From NCBI GenBank assembly GCA_017400135.1, contig JAFPVJ010000017.1:1-64000 (forward strand): DNA of 64,000 nt. Direction: 5' to 3'. Under the pieces are notes generated by a model, which was given only the letters and a program-made list of their open reading frames with translations, was not told the origin of the DNA and did not search any database. This DNA is from Bacteroidales bacterium. Lineage in GTDB: Bacteria; Bacteroidota; Bacteroidia; Bacteroidales; UBA932. Shown in pieces: positions 15,782 to 24,969 of the stretch. The translations under genes were made by a program, and so were the position numbers. Every line of letters starts with the position of its first letter. The stretch's first letter is position 1.

Positions 15782-17215
15782 ATGACTATGAAGAAATGGC
15801 TTTACCTTGCAGCGTTGCTGCCCCTCGCCTGGGCGTGCGGTACGTCCGAGGCGCCCGCGCCTTGCGGCGCCGTCCCCAGTCCCTATCAGTGGGAATGGCA
15901 GAAAATGGAGACCAACCTCTTCCTGCACTTTGGCCCCAACACCTTCACCAGCAAGGAGTGGGGGAACGGCCAGGAGAGCGAGGACGTGTTCCAGCCCACG
16001 GCGCTGGACTGCCGCCAGTGGGTGGCGGTCGCCAAGGCGGCTGGATTCAAGGGCGTGATCATCACGGCCAAGCACCATGACGGATTCTGCCTCTGGCCCA
16101 ATCCCGAGAGCACGCACACCGTCGCCCAGAGCAGCTGGCGGGACGGCAAGGGAGATGTGTTGCGCGAACTGTCGGACGCCTGCCGCGAGGCGGGTCTGAA
16201 GTTCGGCGTCTATGTCTCTCCCTGGGACCGGAATCACCCGAGCTACGGGACGCCGGAATACAACCAGGTCTTCGTCCGCACGCTGGAGCACATCTACGCC
16301 AACTACGGCGAGATCTTCGAGCAGTGGTTCGACGGAGCCTGCGGCGAGGGCCCGAACGGAAAGCGCCAGGTCTATGACTGGCCGCTCTTCAACGGGACGG
16401 TCTTCCGCGAGCAGCCTCAGGCCATCATCTTCAGCGACGCCGGACCGGGCTGCCGCTGGGTGGGCAACGAGGAAGGCCATGCCGGCCGGACCAACTGGAG
16501 CACCGTCAATGTCGACGAGCTCTTCCCCGGCGTTCCCAACAAGAATGATTTCCTGAACGAGGGCCTCAAGGGCGGCACGGACTGGGCTGCGGCCGAAACG
16601 GATGTGTCGATCCGCCCGGGCTGGTTCTGGCGTCCTTCCGAGACCCCGCAGGTCAAGTCGGTGGAGAAACTCCTGCAGATCTGGTACGAGAGCGTCGGCC
16701 GCAACTCGCTGATGCTGCTCAACATACCACCGGACAACCGAGGCCTCATCGATCCCGTGGACTCGGCGCGCGTGATCGCGTTCCGCGAAGCGTTGGACCA
16801 GATCCTGGCCACGGATCTGGCTGCCGGCGCCAAGGTCAAGGCTTCGGCGACCCGCGGCCGCGCCTTCAGCGCCGCGAAGATGTTGGACGGGGATGAGAAC
16901 CATTACTGGGCGACGCCCGACGGCGTGACGGAAGCCTCTTTCGTCGTGACCCTGCCGGAGGAACGGACCTTCAATCGGGTGATGCTCCAGGAATACATCC
17001 CGCTGGGCCAGCGCGTTGAGAGCTTCTGCATCGACGTGCCTGACGGCGACGGATGGAAAGAAATCGCGGCGGAGACGACGATCGGCTACAAGCGCATCGT
17101 ACCCCTTCCGACGACGACGGCTTCCCGCATCCGGGTGCGCATCGCGAGCGCGCTCGCGTGCCCGACCATCAGCGCTTTCGCCCTGTATATGGATCCGATC
17201 CTGACCCTGAACTAG
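15782..17215 (+). CDS. GH29 alpha-L-fucosidase
   Basis: 477 aa with a signal peptide and lipobox-like AWAC. The GH29 barrel is clear: LFLHFGPNTF near the start, ITAKHHDGFCLW, and the nucleophile Asp in EQWFDGA (about D184). After about residue 345 comes a beta-rich domain resembling F5/8 type C/carbohydrate-binding modules. Expected to remove terminal alpha-L-fucose from glycans in the periplasm or at the surface. The two ATGs at 15782 and 15788 are close; either could be used. It converges on yicC with a 4-base overlap. Confidence 0.9.
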   Translation: MTMKKWLYLAALLPLAWACGTSEAPAPCGAVPSPYQWEWQKMETNLFLHFGPNTFTSKEWGNGQESEDVFQPTALDCRQWVAVAKAAGFKGVIITAKHHDGFCLWPNPESTHTVAQSSWRDGKGDVLRELSDACREAGLKFGVYVSPWDRNHPSYGTPEYNQVFVRTLEHIYANYGEIFEQWFDGACGEGPNGKRQVYDWPLFNGTVFREQPQAIIFSDAGPGCRWVGNEEGHAGRTNWSTVNVDELFPGVPNKNDFLNEGLKGGTDWAAAETDVSIRPGWFWRPSETPQVKSVEKLLQIWYESVGRNSLMLLNIPPDNRGLIDPVDSARVIAFREALDQILATDLAAGAKVKASATRGRAFSAAKMLDGDENHYWATPDGVTEASFVVTLPEERTFNRVMLQEYIPLGQRVESFCIDVPDGDGWKEIAAETTIGYKRIVPLPTTTASRIRVRIASALACPTISAFALYMDPILTLN

Positions 17216-18102
17216 AGAATATTGAGACTCTGCTCGCGGATTTTCTCGAGCTCGTCTTTCATGCGGACCACGCACTTCTGGATGGAGGCGTGGTTCGCTT
17301 TGCTTCCGGTCGTGTTGATCTCGCGGCCCATTTCCTGGATGATGAAGCCGAGCTTCTTGCCGGGCTCGGGTTCGCCGTCGATCGTGTCCATGAAGTACTG
17401 GCAGTGCTGGCGCAGACGGACCTTCTCCTCGTTGATGTCCAACTTTTCGAGATAATAGATCATCTCCTGTTCGAAGCGCTCGGGATCCAGTTTGATCCGA
17501 GTCTCTTCGGCGGCCTTGCGGATACGCTCCTTGACGATGTCCAGGCGCTCGGCGGCATATTGCTCGACCTCGTCGTAGAGGCCCAGGATGGTCTTTACGC
17601 GGCCGGTGACGTCCTTGTATAGGACGGCACCTTCGGTCGTCCGGAAAGCGTCCAGCATCGCGAGGGCGTCGTCGATGGCTTTCTCGACGAGGGGCCATTC
17701 CCCTTCACCGATGGCATCGGCTTTCTTGGTGTCGACGACGTCGGGCAACTGCAGGATGGAGAGTAGGATGTCGTTCATCTCCTCCCGGTTGGGGTAGGGT
17801 GTTCCGGGAAGCTCCCGGCGGATGCGGATGACCTGGTCGTAGTAGGCCTTGACGGCGTCCGCGTTGAGGGGACGGGCCGCTTCGCCGGCGGCGGGCTCCC
17901 AGTTGATGTAGAGGTCGATGGTGCCCCGGCGCAGGCGGTCGGCGATCTTCCTGCGCAGGTCCAGCTCCTTTTCCTTGGGGATCAGGGAGGTCTTGAGGTT
18001 GATGTCCGCGTTCTTCCCGTTGAGGGAACGGATCTCTATCGTCATCTTGCCGCCGGAGAGGATCGCTTCCCCCCGGCCGTAGCCGGTCATCGATTTAATC
18101 AT
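17212..18102 (-). CDS. YicC family endoribonuclease
   Basis: 296 aa, full length for the family. The N-terminus MIKSMTGYGRGE and the C-terminal HQKCV-like helix region with GREINTTGSKAN are signatures of YicC/YloC proteins, which cleave RNA and affect stationary-phase physiology. The product is cytoplasmic. A TACTTTTG box on the minus strand (18126-18133) sits 24 bases before the ATG and is divergent to the glnS promoter. In many bacteria yicC lies next to gmk, which is not seen here. Confidence 0.9.
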   Translation of the reverse strand: MIKSMTGYGRGEAILSGGKMTIEIRSLNGKNADINLKTSLIPKEKELDLRRKIADRLRRGTIDLYINWEPAAGEAARPLNADAVKAYYDQVIRIRRELPGTPYPNREEMNDILLSILQLPDVVDTKKADAIGEGEWPLVEKAIDDALAMLDAFRTTEGAVLYKDVTGRVKTILGLYDEVEQYAAERLDIVKERIRKAAEETRIKLDPERFEQEMIYYLEKLDINEEKVRLRQHCQYFMDTIDGEPEPGKKLGFIIQEMGREINTTGSKANHASIQKCVVRMKDELEKIREQSLNIL

Positions 18103-18188
18103 ACGCTTTGGCTGTTTTCGGAATACAAAAGTACGGAATTATTATTATTTTTGCATTTCAATATACCTGACACAAGATTCATTATTAT

Positions 18189-19844
18189 ATGGAAGAGCCC
18201 AAAAAACTCAATTTTCTGGAAGAAATCATCGAAGAAGACCTTCGGAGCGGCAAGTATGAGAGCATTCTGACCCGTTTCCCTCCGGAGCCCAACGGCTATC
18301 TGCACCTGGGGCACGCCAAGAGCCTCTGCATCAACTTCGGCCTCGCCCAGAAATACGGCGGCAAGACCAACCTCCGCTACGACGACACCAACCCGACCAA
18401 GGAGGATACGGAGTATGTCGATGCCATCAAGGAAGACATCAAGTGGCTGGGCTTCCAGTGGGAGAAGGAGTGTTATGCTTCCGACTATTTCGACCAGCTC
18501 TACGAGTGGGCGGAGCAGTTGATCGAGCGCGGCCTGGCCTACGTGGACGACCAGACCGTGGACGAGATGCGCGAGAACCGCGGCACCGTCGAGACCCCCG
18601 GCAAGGACAGCCCCTGGCGCAATCGTAGCGTCGAGGAGAACCTGCGGCTCTTCCGGGAGATGAAGGCCGGCAAATACGCCGACGGGGAGAAGGTGCTGCG
18701 CGCCAAGATCGACATGGCGCATCCGAACATGATGTTCCGCGATCCGATCCTGTACCGCATCAAGCACGCGTCCCACCACCGTACGGGCGACAAGTGGTGC
18801 ATCTATCCGATGTACGACTACACGCACGGGCAGTGCGACTCGATCGAGCATATCACGCATTCGATCTGCACTCTGGAATTCGACGTGCACCGGCCGCTGT
18901 ACGACTGGTTCATCGAGACCCTGGGCATCTTCCCGTCCCATCAGTATGAGTTCGCGCGCCTGAACCTGACCTACACGCTGATGAGCAAGCGCAAGCTGCT
19001 CGAGCTGGTCCAGAAGGGACTCGTGGCGGGTTGGGACGATCCCCGTATGCCTACGCTCTGCGGCGTGCGCCGGCGCGGCTACACGGCCGAAGCGCTCAAG
19101 ATGTTCTGCGACAAGATCGGCGTCAGCAAGCGCGACCAGCTGATGGACATCCAGCTGCTGGAGTGGTGCGTGCGTCAGGACCTGAACGCCCGGGCCAACC
19201 GCTACATGGTCGTGGGCGAGGATCCGATCAAGGTCACGCTGACCAACTGGGAGCCGGGCAAGGTCGAGTGGTTCGACTGCCCGCTCAATCCGGCCGAGCC
19301 GGAGGGAGCGACCCGCAAGGTGCCCTTCACGGGCGAACTGTGGATCGACCGTGCCGACTTCATGGAGGACGCCCCGAAGAAGTTCTTCCGCCTCAAGCCC
19401 GACGGCGAGGTGCGCCTGAAATACACCTACATCGTCAAGTGCGAGGAAGTCGTTAAGGATGAGAACGGTAAGGTCGTCGAGTTGAAGTGCTCCGTGGACC
19501 ATAGCACCCGTCCCGGCGGGGGAGAGTGGCGCAGCGTCAAGGGCACGATCCACTGGGTCTCCTGCGAGTTTGCGAAGGAGATCGTGACGCGCCTGTACGA
19601 CCGCCTCTTCACGCTGGCCGACATGAGCCAGGTGCCCGAGGACAAGGACTACAAGGATTTCCTCAATCCGGAGTCGCTGGTGGTCGCCAAGGGTTATGCG
19701 GAGCCGGCGTTGCTCAACGACAACAGCGGCATCGCCGTCCAGTTCGAGCGCGTGGGCTACTTCTACAGGGATCCCGAATCCACGACGAATCACCCGGTCT
19801 TCAACAAGACCGTTTCCCTGAAGGATTCCTACAAGGTCGAGTAG
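18189..19844 (+). CDS. glnS: glutaminyl-tRNA synthetase
   Basis: 551 aa, the usual length. Class I signatures: HLGH at about 39-42 inside PPEPNGYLHLGHAKS and the KMSKS equivalent LMSKRKL at about 264-270. The C-terminal beta-barrel anticodon-binding region is complete. It charges tRNA-Gln with glutamine; having it suggests the amidotransferase route is not needed for Gln. A TATTTTTG box lies at 18145-18152. Confidence 0.96.
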   Translation: MEEPKKLNFLEEIIEEDLRSGKYESILTRFPPEPNGYLHLGHAKSLCINFGLAQKYGGKTNLRYDDTNPTKEDTEYVDAIKEDIKWLGFQWEKECYASDYFDQLYEWAEQLIERGLAYVDDQTVDEMRENRGTVETPGKDSPWRNRSVEENLRLFREMKAGKYADGEKVLRAKIDMAHPNMMFRDPILYRIKHASHHRTGDKWCIYPMYDYTHGQCDSIEHITHSICTLEFDVHRPLYDWFIETLGIFPSHQYEFARLNLTYTLMSKRKLLELVQKGLVAGWDDPRMPTLCGVRRRGYTAEALKMFCDKIGVSKRDQLMDIQLLEWCVRQDLNARANRYMVVGEDPIKVTLTNWEPGKVEWFDCPLNPAEPEGATRKVPFTGELWIDRADFMEDAPKKFFRLKPDGEVRLKYTYIVKCEEVVKDENGKVVELKCSVDHSTRPGGGEWRSVKGTIHWVSCEFAKEIVTRLYDRLFTLADMSQVPEDKDYKDFLNPESLVVAKGYAEPALLNDNSGIAVQFERVGYFYRDPESTTNHPVFNKTVSLKDSYKVE

Positions 19845-19847
19845 GGA

Positions 19848-21053
19848 CTAGAACAGGCCGAGGTATTTGCTGCGCGCGATCAGGCAGTTGCCGATCGAGG
19901 CGGCGCGGCGTCCCAGGGTGGAATAGACGATCTTCGTGTCCGAGTTGACGCGGTTCAGCGAATATTTGTTGACCGCCGTCTTGATCGGGTACATCAGGTA
20001 TTTCTTGCCGACGATGAGACGGCCTCCGATGATGACGAGGCCCGGGTTGAAGATGTTGATCAGCCCGGCGATGCCGCGTCCGAGGGTCTCGCCGATCTTG
20101 CCGATGCAGTCGATGGCGAGGACGTCTTCCTCCTCGACGGCTTTCAGGATGTCATCCAGGGTGATCTTCTCCCCGGCCGCATATTTCTTGGAGAGGGAAG
20201 AGGGGCGTCCGCCCGCGAGCTTTTCCAGGATCATCTCGTGCAGGGCGGAGCCGGAGGCGCCCGTCTCCAGGCAGCCGACCTTGCCGCAGCGGCACATCTT
20301 TTCGTTGTCCAGGAGCGGCACGTGGCCGATTTCGCCCGAGAATCCGGATTTGCCGTAGTAGAGCCTTCCGTCCAGGATCATTCCCATGCCCAGGCCCCAG
20401 CTGAGATTGACGGCCAGCATGTTCTTTGCGTCCACGGGATGGTCGCCGGCCAGGTATTCGCCGTAGGTCATCGCCCGCGAGTCGTTCTCGATGGAGACGG
20501 GGACGTTGAAATCCTTCTCGAAAATGGCGTTGAGCGGCAGGTCGTCGCTCATGAAATAGCTCATCGAGTAGCCTTCCTCCGGGTTGACGCGGCCGCTGAG
20601 GCTCACGCCGACGCTGAGCACCTTCTCCCAGGGGATGCCGGCCGCCGCCACGGTCTCCTTGACCATGCGGCAGAGGGCCTTGAACGAATCCGCCCGGGCT
20701 TCCAGGATGAATTCGATGTCCGGGATGAAATTGACGGTGTCGCCCTTGAAATCGGTGATGCAGAGGTGGAAATGCTGCCGCGCGATGTCGACGCCGATGA
20801 AATAGCCCGCCGCGGCGTTCAGGCCGAAGATGCTGGGCCGCCGGCCGCCGGAAGTCCCGACCTTGCCCATGTCCATCATATAGCCTTCATCGATCAGTTC
20901 GCCGATGATCTTGGTGACCGTCGGAACGCTGGTGTTGATCTCGCGGGAGAGGTCGGCGATGGAATAACTGTCGTTGAGGATGCACAGGCGCAGGATCTGC
21001 CGCTTGATATCGGCATTCTTGCTGCTGTCGGTGAGAAGGTTTTTAGTACTCAT
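19848..21053 (-). CDS. ROK family transcriptional regulator
   Basis: 401 aa. An N-terminal winged helix-turn-helix (residues 15-70, ADLSREINTSVPTVTKIIGEL) precedes a ROK sugar-kinase-like domain. The zinc motif of the family is present as GHVPL followed by CRCGKVGCLE. Such proteins (NagC/XylR-like) repress sugar-use genes and respond to a sugar or its phosphate. No obvious target operon is adjacent; the fucosidase lies 3 kb away. It converges on glnS with a 3-base gap. Confidence 0.88.
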   Translation of the reverse strand: MSTKNLLTDSSKNADIKRQILRLCILNDSYSIADLSREINTSVPTVTKIIGELIDEGYMMDMGKVGTSGGRRPSIFGLNAAAGYFIGVDIARQHFHLCITDFKGDTVNFIPDIEFILEARADSFKALCRMVKETVAAAGIPWEKVLSVGVSLSGRVNPEEGYSMSYFMSDDLPLNAIFEKDFNVPVSIENDSRAMTYGEYLAGDHPVDAKNMLAVNLSWGLGMGMILDGRLYYGKSGFSGEIGHVPLLDNEKMCRCGKVGCLETGASGSALHEMILEKLAGGRPSSLSKKYAAGEKITLDDILKAVEEEDVLAIDCIGKIGETLGRGIAGLINIFNPGLVIIGGRLIVGKKYLMYPIKTAVNKYSLNRVNSDTKIVYSTLGRRAASIGNCLIARSKYLGLF

Positions 21054-21169
21054 TTCGAATCGTTGTCAAGTCCGTAAGGCAATGTTACAAAATAATTCTT
21101 TAATAACAAAGAATTTTATAAAATATTTTTTGATTGTTTTTAACTTTTGTCGTTCTGTCGCCTGAAAGT

Positions 21170-21199
21170 TTGGGATTGGCCGCAATATTGTTATATTTG
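21170..21199 (+). promoter_or_regulatory. consensus promoter of the trkH operon
   Basis: TTG (21170-21172), exactly 19 bases, TATATTTG (21192-21199); the first gene starts at 21224. Confidence 0.7.
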
Positions 21200-21223
21200 T
21201 AACTTGTTATATACGCGAAAGAA

Positions 21224-22075
21224 ATGGCGGCGAAACTGAGAAATATATTCAAGGACCCGATCAGGCTGTCGCTGAAGCAGAAGATGATCCTGAGCCTGAG
21301 TGCCATCGCGGTCATCCTGCTGACCTCCAGCATCATCTCCGTGATCGAGTACAAGATCATGAGCACCTACGTCTCCGATCAGATTGCGGACAACATCCAC
21401 AGTATCAATATGGCCCAGGAGCTGGCCGAGTCGAGCACCGACTACAACCTCGACATCCTGGCGGTCATCGGCGACGACAACCTCAACAGCCTGCCGGACT
21501 TCAACCAGAAGGAGTTCGTCTCCCATTGCGATTCGCTCCGCAACTCGTTCGCGGACGTGCGGAAGGTCCGCCTGGCGGATTCGGTCCTGTATGCCTATTC
21601 GGCCTATATGCTGACTTCCCTGGAGCTGCCGGAAGTCCTGAAGTCCGACTTCATCGACTCCCGCACCTGGTATTTCGACCGCCTGCAGCCCCGCTACAAC
21701 CGCCTGAACGCGGCCATCGACCGGATGAGCACGGAGATCTACAACGACCTCAAGAACAATTCCTCCAACTTCGACAGCGGTTTCTACCGCAGCATTGTGC
21801 CGGGCATCGTCGCGGTCGGCGTTGGCCTGCTGCTCGTGCTGATGCTGCTGTTCTTCATCCTGTCGTACTACGTCAACCCTCTCTACAAGATGGTGGACGG
21901 CCTGACGAATTATCGCTCCTACAACAAGCGCTATACCTACACCTTCGACGGAGATGACCAGCTCATGGAGCTCAACAAGGGCATTTCCGAGCTCACGGAG
22001 GAGAACAACCAGCTGCGCAAGCGTCTGATCAACCTGCGCAACAGCCGGCGCGAGGAGGTCCCCGATTCCGAATAA
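21224..22075 (+). CDS. membrane protein with sensor-like periplasmic helical domain
   Basis: 283 aa. Membrane segments at about 22-42 and 190-212 enclose a helical extracytoplasmic region of the four-helix-bundle sensor type. After the second segment, NPLYKMVDGLTNY looks like a HAMP-style start, and the tail is a coiled coil ending in Arg/Glu-rich residues. No kinase or methyl-accepting domain is present, so it is not a complete sensor. It is the first gene of an operon with trkH, 3 bases apart, so a role in controlling or assembling K+ uptake is a reasonable guess only. Confidence 0.6.
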   Translation: MAAKLRNIFKDPIRLSLKQKMILSLSAIAVILLTSSIISVIEYKIMSTYVSDQIADNIHSINMAQELAESSTDYNLDILAVIGDDNLNSLPDFNQKEFVSHCDSLRNSFADVRKVRLADSVLYAYSAYMLTSLELPEVLKSDFIDSRTWYFDRLQPRYNRLNAAIDRMSTEIYNDLKNNSSNFDSGFYRSIVPGIVAVGVGLLLVLMLLFFILSYYVNPLYKMVDGLTNYRSYNKRYTYTFDGDDQLMELNKGISELTEENNQLRKRLINLRNSRREEVPDSE

Positions 22076-22078
22076 GCC

Positions 22079-23533
22079 ATGAACCTGAAAACCATCAGCC
22101 GCAACGTGGGATACGCACTGCTCGTCAGCGCGCTCTTCATGCTGCTGTCCGTCTTCGTCTCCCTCTTCTATCACGACGGGGCGCTGGTGGCCTTGCTGAT
22201 CAGTTTCATCATCACCTTCACCATCGGTATCTTCCCCTTCATCTTCGTCAAGAAGACGGCCGAGATTACGATGAAGGACGGTTATATGATCATCGTCCTG
22301 TCGTGGTTCCTGTCGTTCGTCGTGGGGATGCTGCCATACGCGCTCTGGGGCGGTCCTTTTTCCGTGCAGAATTCGTGGTTCGAGAGCGTGTCCGGCTATA
22401 CGACGACCGGCGCCACGATCCTGGACAACATCGAGGCCATCCCCAAGAGCCTGTTGTTCTGGCGCAGTTCGACCCATTTCATCGGCGGCTTGGGAGTCGT
22501 CGTATTCCTGCTGCTGATCATCCCGAACTCCAGTCCCGTCCGTCTGCGGCTGGCCAACATGGAGTTGTCGTCCCTCTCCAAGGGCGGGTACAACACGCGC
22601 ACCAACAACGTCGTCTTCATTTTCGTCTATGTCTACCTCGGCCTGGTCGTGGTATCGTTCCTGTCCTACTGGGCGGCTGGGATGCCGGTCTTCGATGCTA
22701 TCAACCACGCCTTCAGCGTCAGCGCGACGGGCGGATTCAGCACGCGCAACCTGTCCATCGGGGCTTTCGGTTCCCGCTGGATCGAGGGACTGACGATGCT
22801 GTTCATGCTCGTGTCTTCCCTGCATTTCGGCCTGACCTTCTATGCGATCGCCCGGCGCTCCCTGCGCCCGTACAACAACCCGGTCGTGAAGTTCTACCTC
22901 TGCAGCCTGGTGTTCTTCACCTTATACATGGCTTTTACGCTGAAGCGGCTCGGCTTCGAACCGACGATGGGCAAGGCGCTCTGGGACGGCGCTTTCCAGA
23001 CGATCTGCATCGCCACGACCTCGGGCTTCGCCATCGTGGACAATGCGTCCTGGACGATGTTGCCCAACATGGTCCTGATCTTCCTGGGGTCGATGTGCGC
23101 CTGCGCGGGATCGACCTCCGGCGGCATCAAGGCCGACCGCATGCTGATCATGTTCAAGTCCATCATCACGCAGGTGCGGCGCGCCCTGTATCCTTCCGCC
23201 GTAGCGCAGGTCAAGATAGGCGGGCGTTTCCTGCGGGATGAGGATGTCTCCCCGCATCTGATCTACATCGCCCTGTACGTCCTGCTGCTCTGCATCTCGT
23301 CGGGCCTGCTGCTGATCTTCGGGCAGACGGATATCGACGCCCTGGCCTGCTCGGTCGCGTCCCTGGGCAACGTGGGCCCCGCCATCCACCAGTACGGCAC
23401 CTACGGCAGTTACAACCTGATGCCGGAGGCGGGCAAGCTCGTGATGACGTTCAACATGTTCCTCGGCCGCGTGGAGATCTATCCGGTGCTGGCCGTGCTG
23501 GCCACGATCATCCCCAAGCCGGCCCGTTCGTAA
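22079..23533 (+). CDS. trkH: TrkH family potassium uptake protein
   Basis: 484 aa, with about ten to twelve membrane helices. Selectivity-filter-like loops are visible as SGYTTTGAT, SATGGFST, TTSGFAI and LGNVGPA. The product forms the ion-conducting subunit of the Trk K+ importer in the inner membrane. The usual NAD-binding partner TrkA is not in this window. Its stop overlaps the ATG of the next gene (TAATG). Confidence 0.93.
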   Translation: MNLKTISRNVGYALLVSALFMLLSVFVSLFYHDGALVALLISFIITFTIGIFPFIFVKKTAEITMKDGYMIIVLSWFLSFVVGMLPYALWGGPFSVQNSWFESVSGYTTTGATILDNIEAIPKSLLFWRSSTHFIGGLGVVVFLLLIIPNSSPVRLRLANMELSSLSKGGYNTRTNNVVFIFVYVYLGLVVVSFLSYWAAGMPVFDAINHAFSVSATGGFSTRNLSIGAFGSRWIEGLTMLFMLVSSLHFGLTFYAIARRSLRPYNNPVVKFYLCSLVFFTLYMAFTLKRLGFEPTMGKALWDGAFQTICIATTSGFAIVDNASWTMLPNMVLIFLGSMCACAGSTSGGIKADRMLIMFKSIITQVRRALYPSAVAQVKIGGRFLRDEDVSPHLIYIALYVLLLCISSGLLLIFGQTDIDALACSVASLGNVGPAIHQYGTYGSYNLMPEAGKLVMTFNMFLGRVEIYPVLAVLATIIPKPARS

Positions 23534-24969
23534 TGGACAGAGCCTCTTTCCTCTATAAGGATTTCCTCCGGCACCTGGACGTCGAACCGACGTCCTGCCA
23601 GGACGCGATGCTGCGTCAGGTGGCTTCTTTCGTGACGGGGGATGATGCCGACATCATGGTGGTCAACGGATATGCCGGCACGGGCAAGACCACGGCGGTC
23701 GCCGCGGTGATCGATTCCCTGACGGACCTGAAAGTCCCTTGCGTGCTGCTGGCTCCGACCGGGCGCTCCGCCAAGGTGCTGTCCGGCTATGCCCGCCGGC
23801 CCGCGCACACGATCCACAAGGGCATCTACCGCCAGAAATCGGTGGGGGACGACGGCTTCGGCCAGTTCTCCCTTACGCCCAACAAGGCCCGCAGCACGCT
23901 GTTCGTCGTGGACGAGGTGTCGCTGATCGGCATCGAGGGTGGGCCGCAGGGGAGCGGAGGTGCGCATTTCGGCTCGGGCAACCTGCTGGAGGATCTGATT
24001 TCCTTCGTCCGGAACGGCATGGACTGCCGGCTGATCCTGATCGGGGACTCGGCGCAGCTGCCGCCGGTCGGGATGGAGGAGAGCCCGGCTCTCTCGCCGG
24101 AATATATGGAGGGGTTCGGGGGCGTCGTGTACGCCACCCTGAAGACGGTGGTGCGCCAGGCCCGCGAGTCCGGCATCCTGTACAACGCCACGCGGCTGCG
24201 GGAGATGATCCGGCACTCGGATCCCTGCGAGACCTTCGACGAGGTGAAGCTGTCGCTGGAAGGTTTCGACGACATCGTTCGCCTCGGGGGCGGGGAGCTG
24301 ATCGAAACGATTTCCGACGCGTACGCGCAGTACGGGGAGGATGAGACCATCGTCCTGTGCCGCTCCAACAAGCGGGCGATCCGCTACAACCTGGGCATAC
24401 GCTCGCAGGTGCAGTTCAAGGAGGACCGGCTGGTCCGGGGCGACTCGCTGATGATCGTGAAGAACTGCTACCAGTTCCTGGAGGACGTCGAGGAGATGGA
24501 TTATATCGCGAACGGCGACACGGCCAAGCTCCTGCGCATCGGGAAGTATGTGGACCGCTACGGGCTGCATTTCGCGGACGCGCGGCTCTGTTTCCCGGAT
24601 TACGACGAACTGGAGATCACGGCGAAGGTCCTGCTCGACACGCTGGAGTCGGAGTCGGCCTCGCTGACCGTGGAGCAGCAGAACGCGCTTTATAATGGCG
24701 TCAACGCCGACTATGAGAACATTGCTTCCAAGAAAAAACGCTACGAGGCGGTGCGGGAGGATCCCTTCTACAATGCCTTGCAGCTGAAATATGCCAATGC
24801 GATCACCTGCCACAAGTCGCAGGGCGGCCAGTGGCGGTGCGTGTTCATCGACAACCCGTTCTGGCAGGACGAGCAGACGGTGGACGACCTGAAATGGCTC
24901 TATACCGCGATGACGCGTGCGGTGGAAAAAGTTTATCTCGTGAATTTCAAAGACCGGTTTTTCGAATGA
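23533..24969 (+). CDS. RecD-like ATP-dependent helicase
   Basis: 478 aa. Superfamily 1B features: Walker A GYAGTGKTT near 46-54, APTGRSAKVLSG (motif Ia), VVDEVSLI (motif II), GDSAQLPPVG (motif III), and a C-terminal UvrD-like part with CHKSQGGQWR and YTAMTRA. These are typical of RecD2/AAA_30-type helicases acting in DNA repair. It is shorter than RecD2 and lacks its N-terminal extension. Starts overlap on both sides, so it is translated with trkH and the peptidase gene, although no functional link is apparent. Confidence 0.88.
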   Translation: MDRASFLYKDFLRHLDVEPTSCQDAMLRQVASFVTGDDADIMVVNGYAGTGKTTAVAAVIDSLTDLKVPCVLLAPTGRSAKVLSGYARRPAHTIHKGIYRQKSVGDDGFGQFSLTPNKARSTLFVVDEVSLIGIEGGPQGSGGAHFGSGNLLEDLISFVRNGMDCRLILIGDSAQLPPVGMEESPALSPEYMEGFGGVVYATLKTVVRQARESGILYNATRLREMIRHSDPCETFDEVKLSLEGFDDIVRLGGGELIETISDAYAQYGEDETIVLCRSNKRAIRYNLGIRSQVQFKEDRLVRGDSLMIVKNCYQFLEDVEEMDYIANGDTAKLLRIGKYVDRYGLHFADARLCFPDYDELEITAKVLLDTLESESASLTVEQQNALYNGVNADYENIASKKKRYEAVREDPFYNALQLKYANAITCHKSQGGQWRCVFIDNPFWQDEQTVDDLKWLYTAMTRAVEKVYLVNFKDRFFE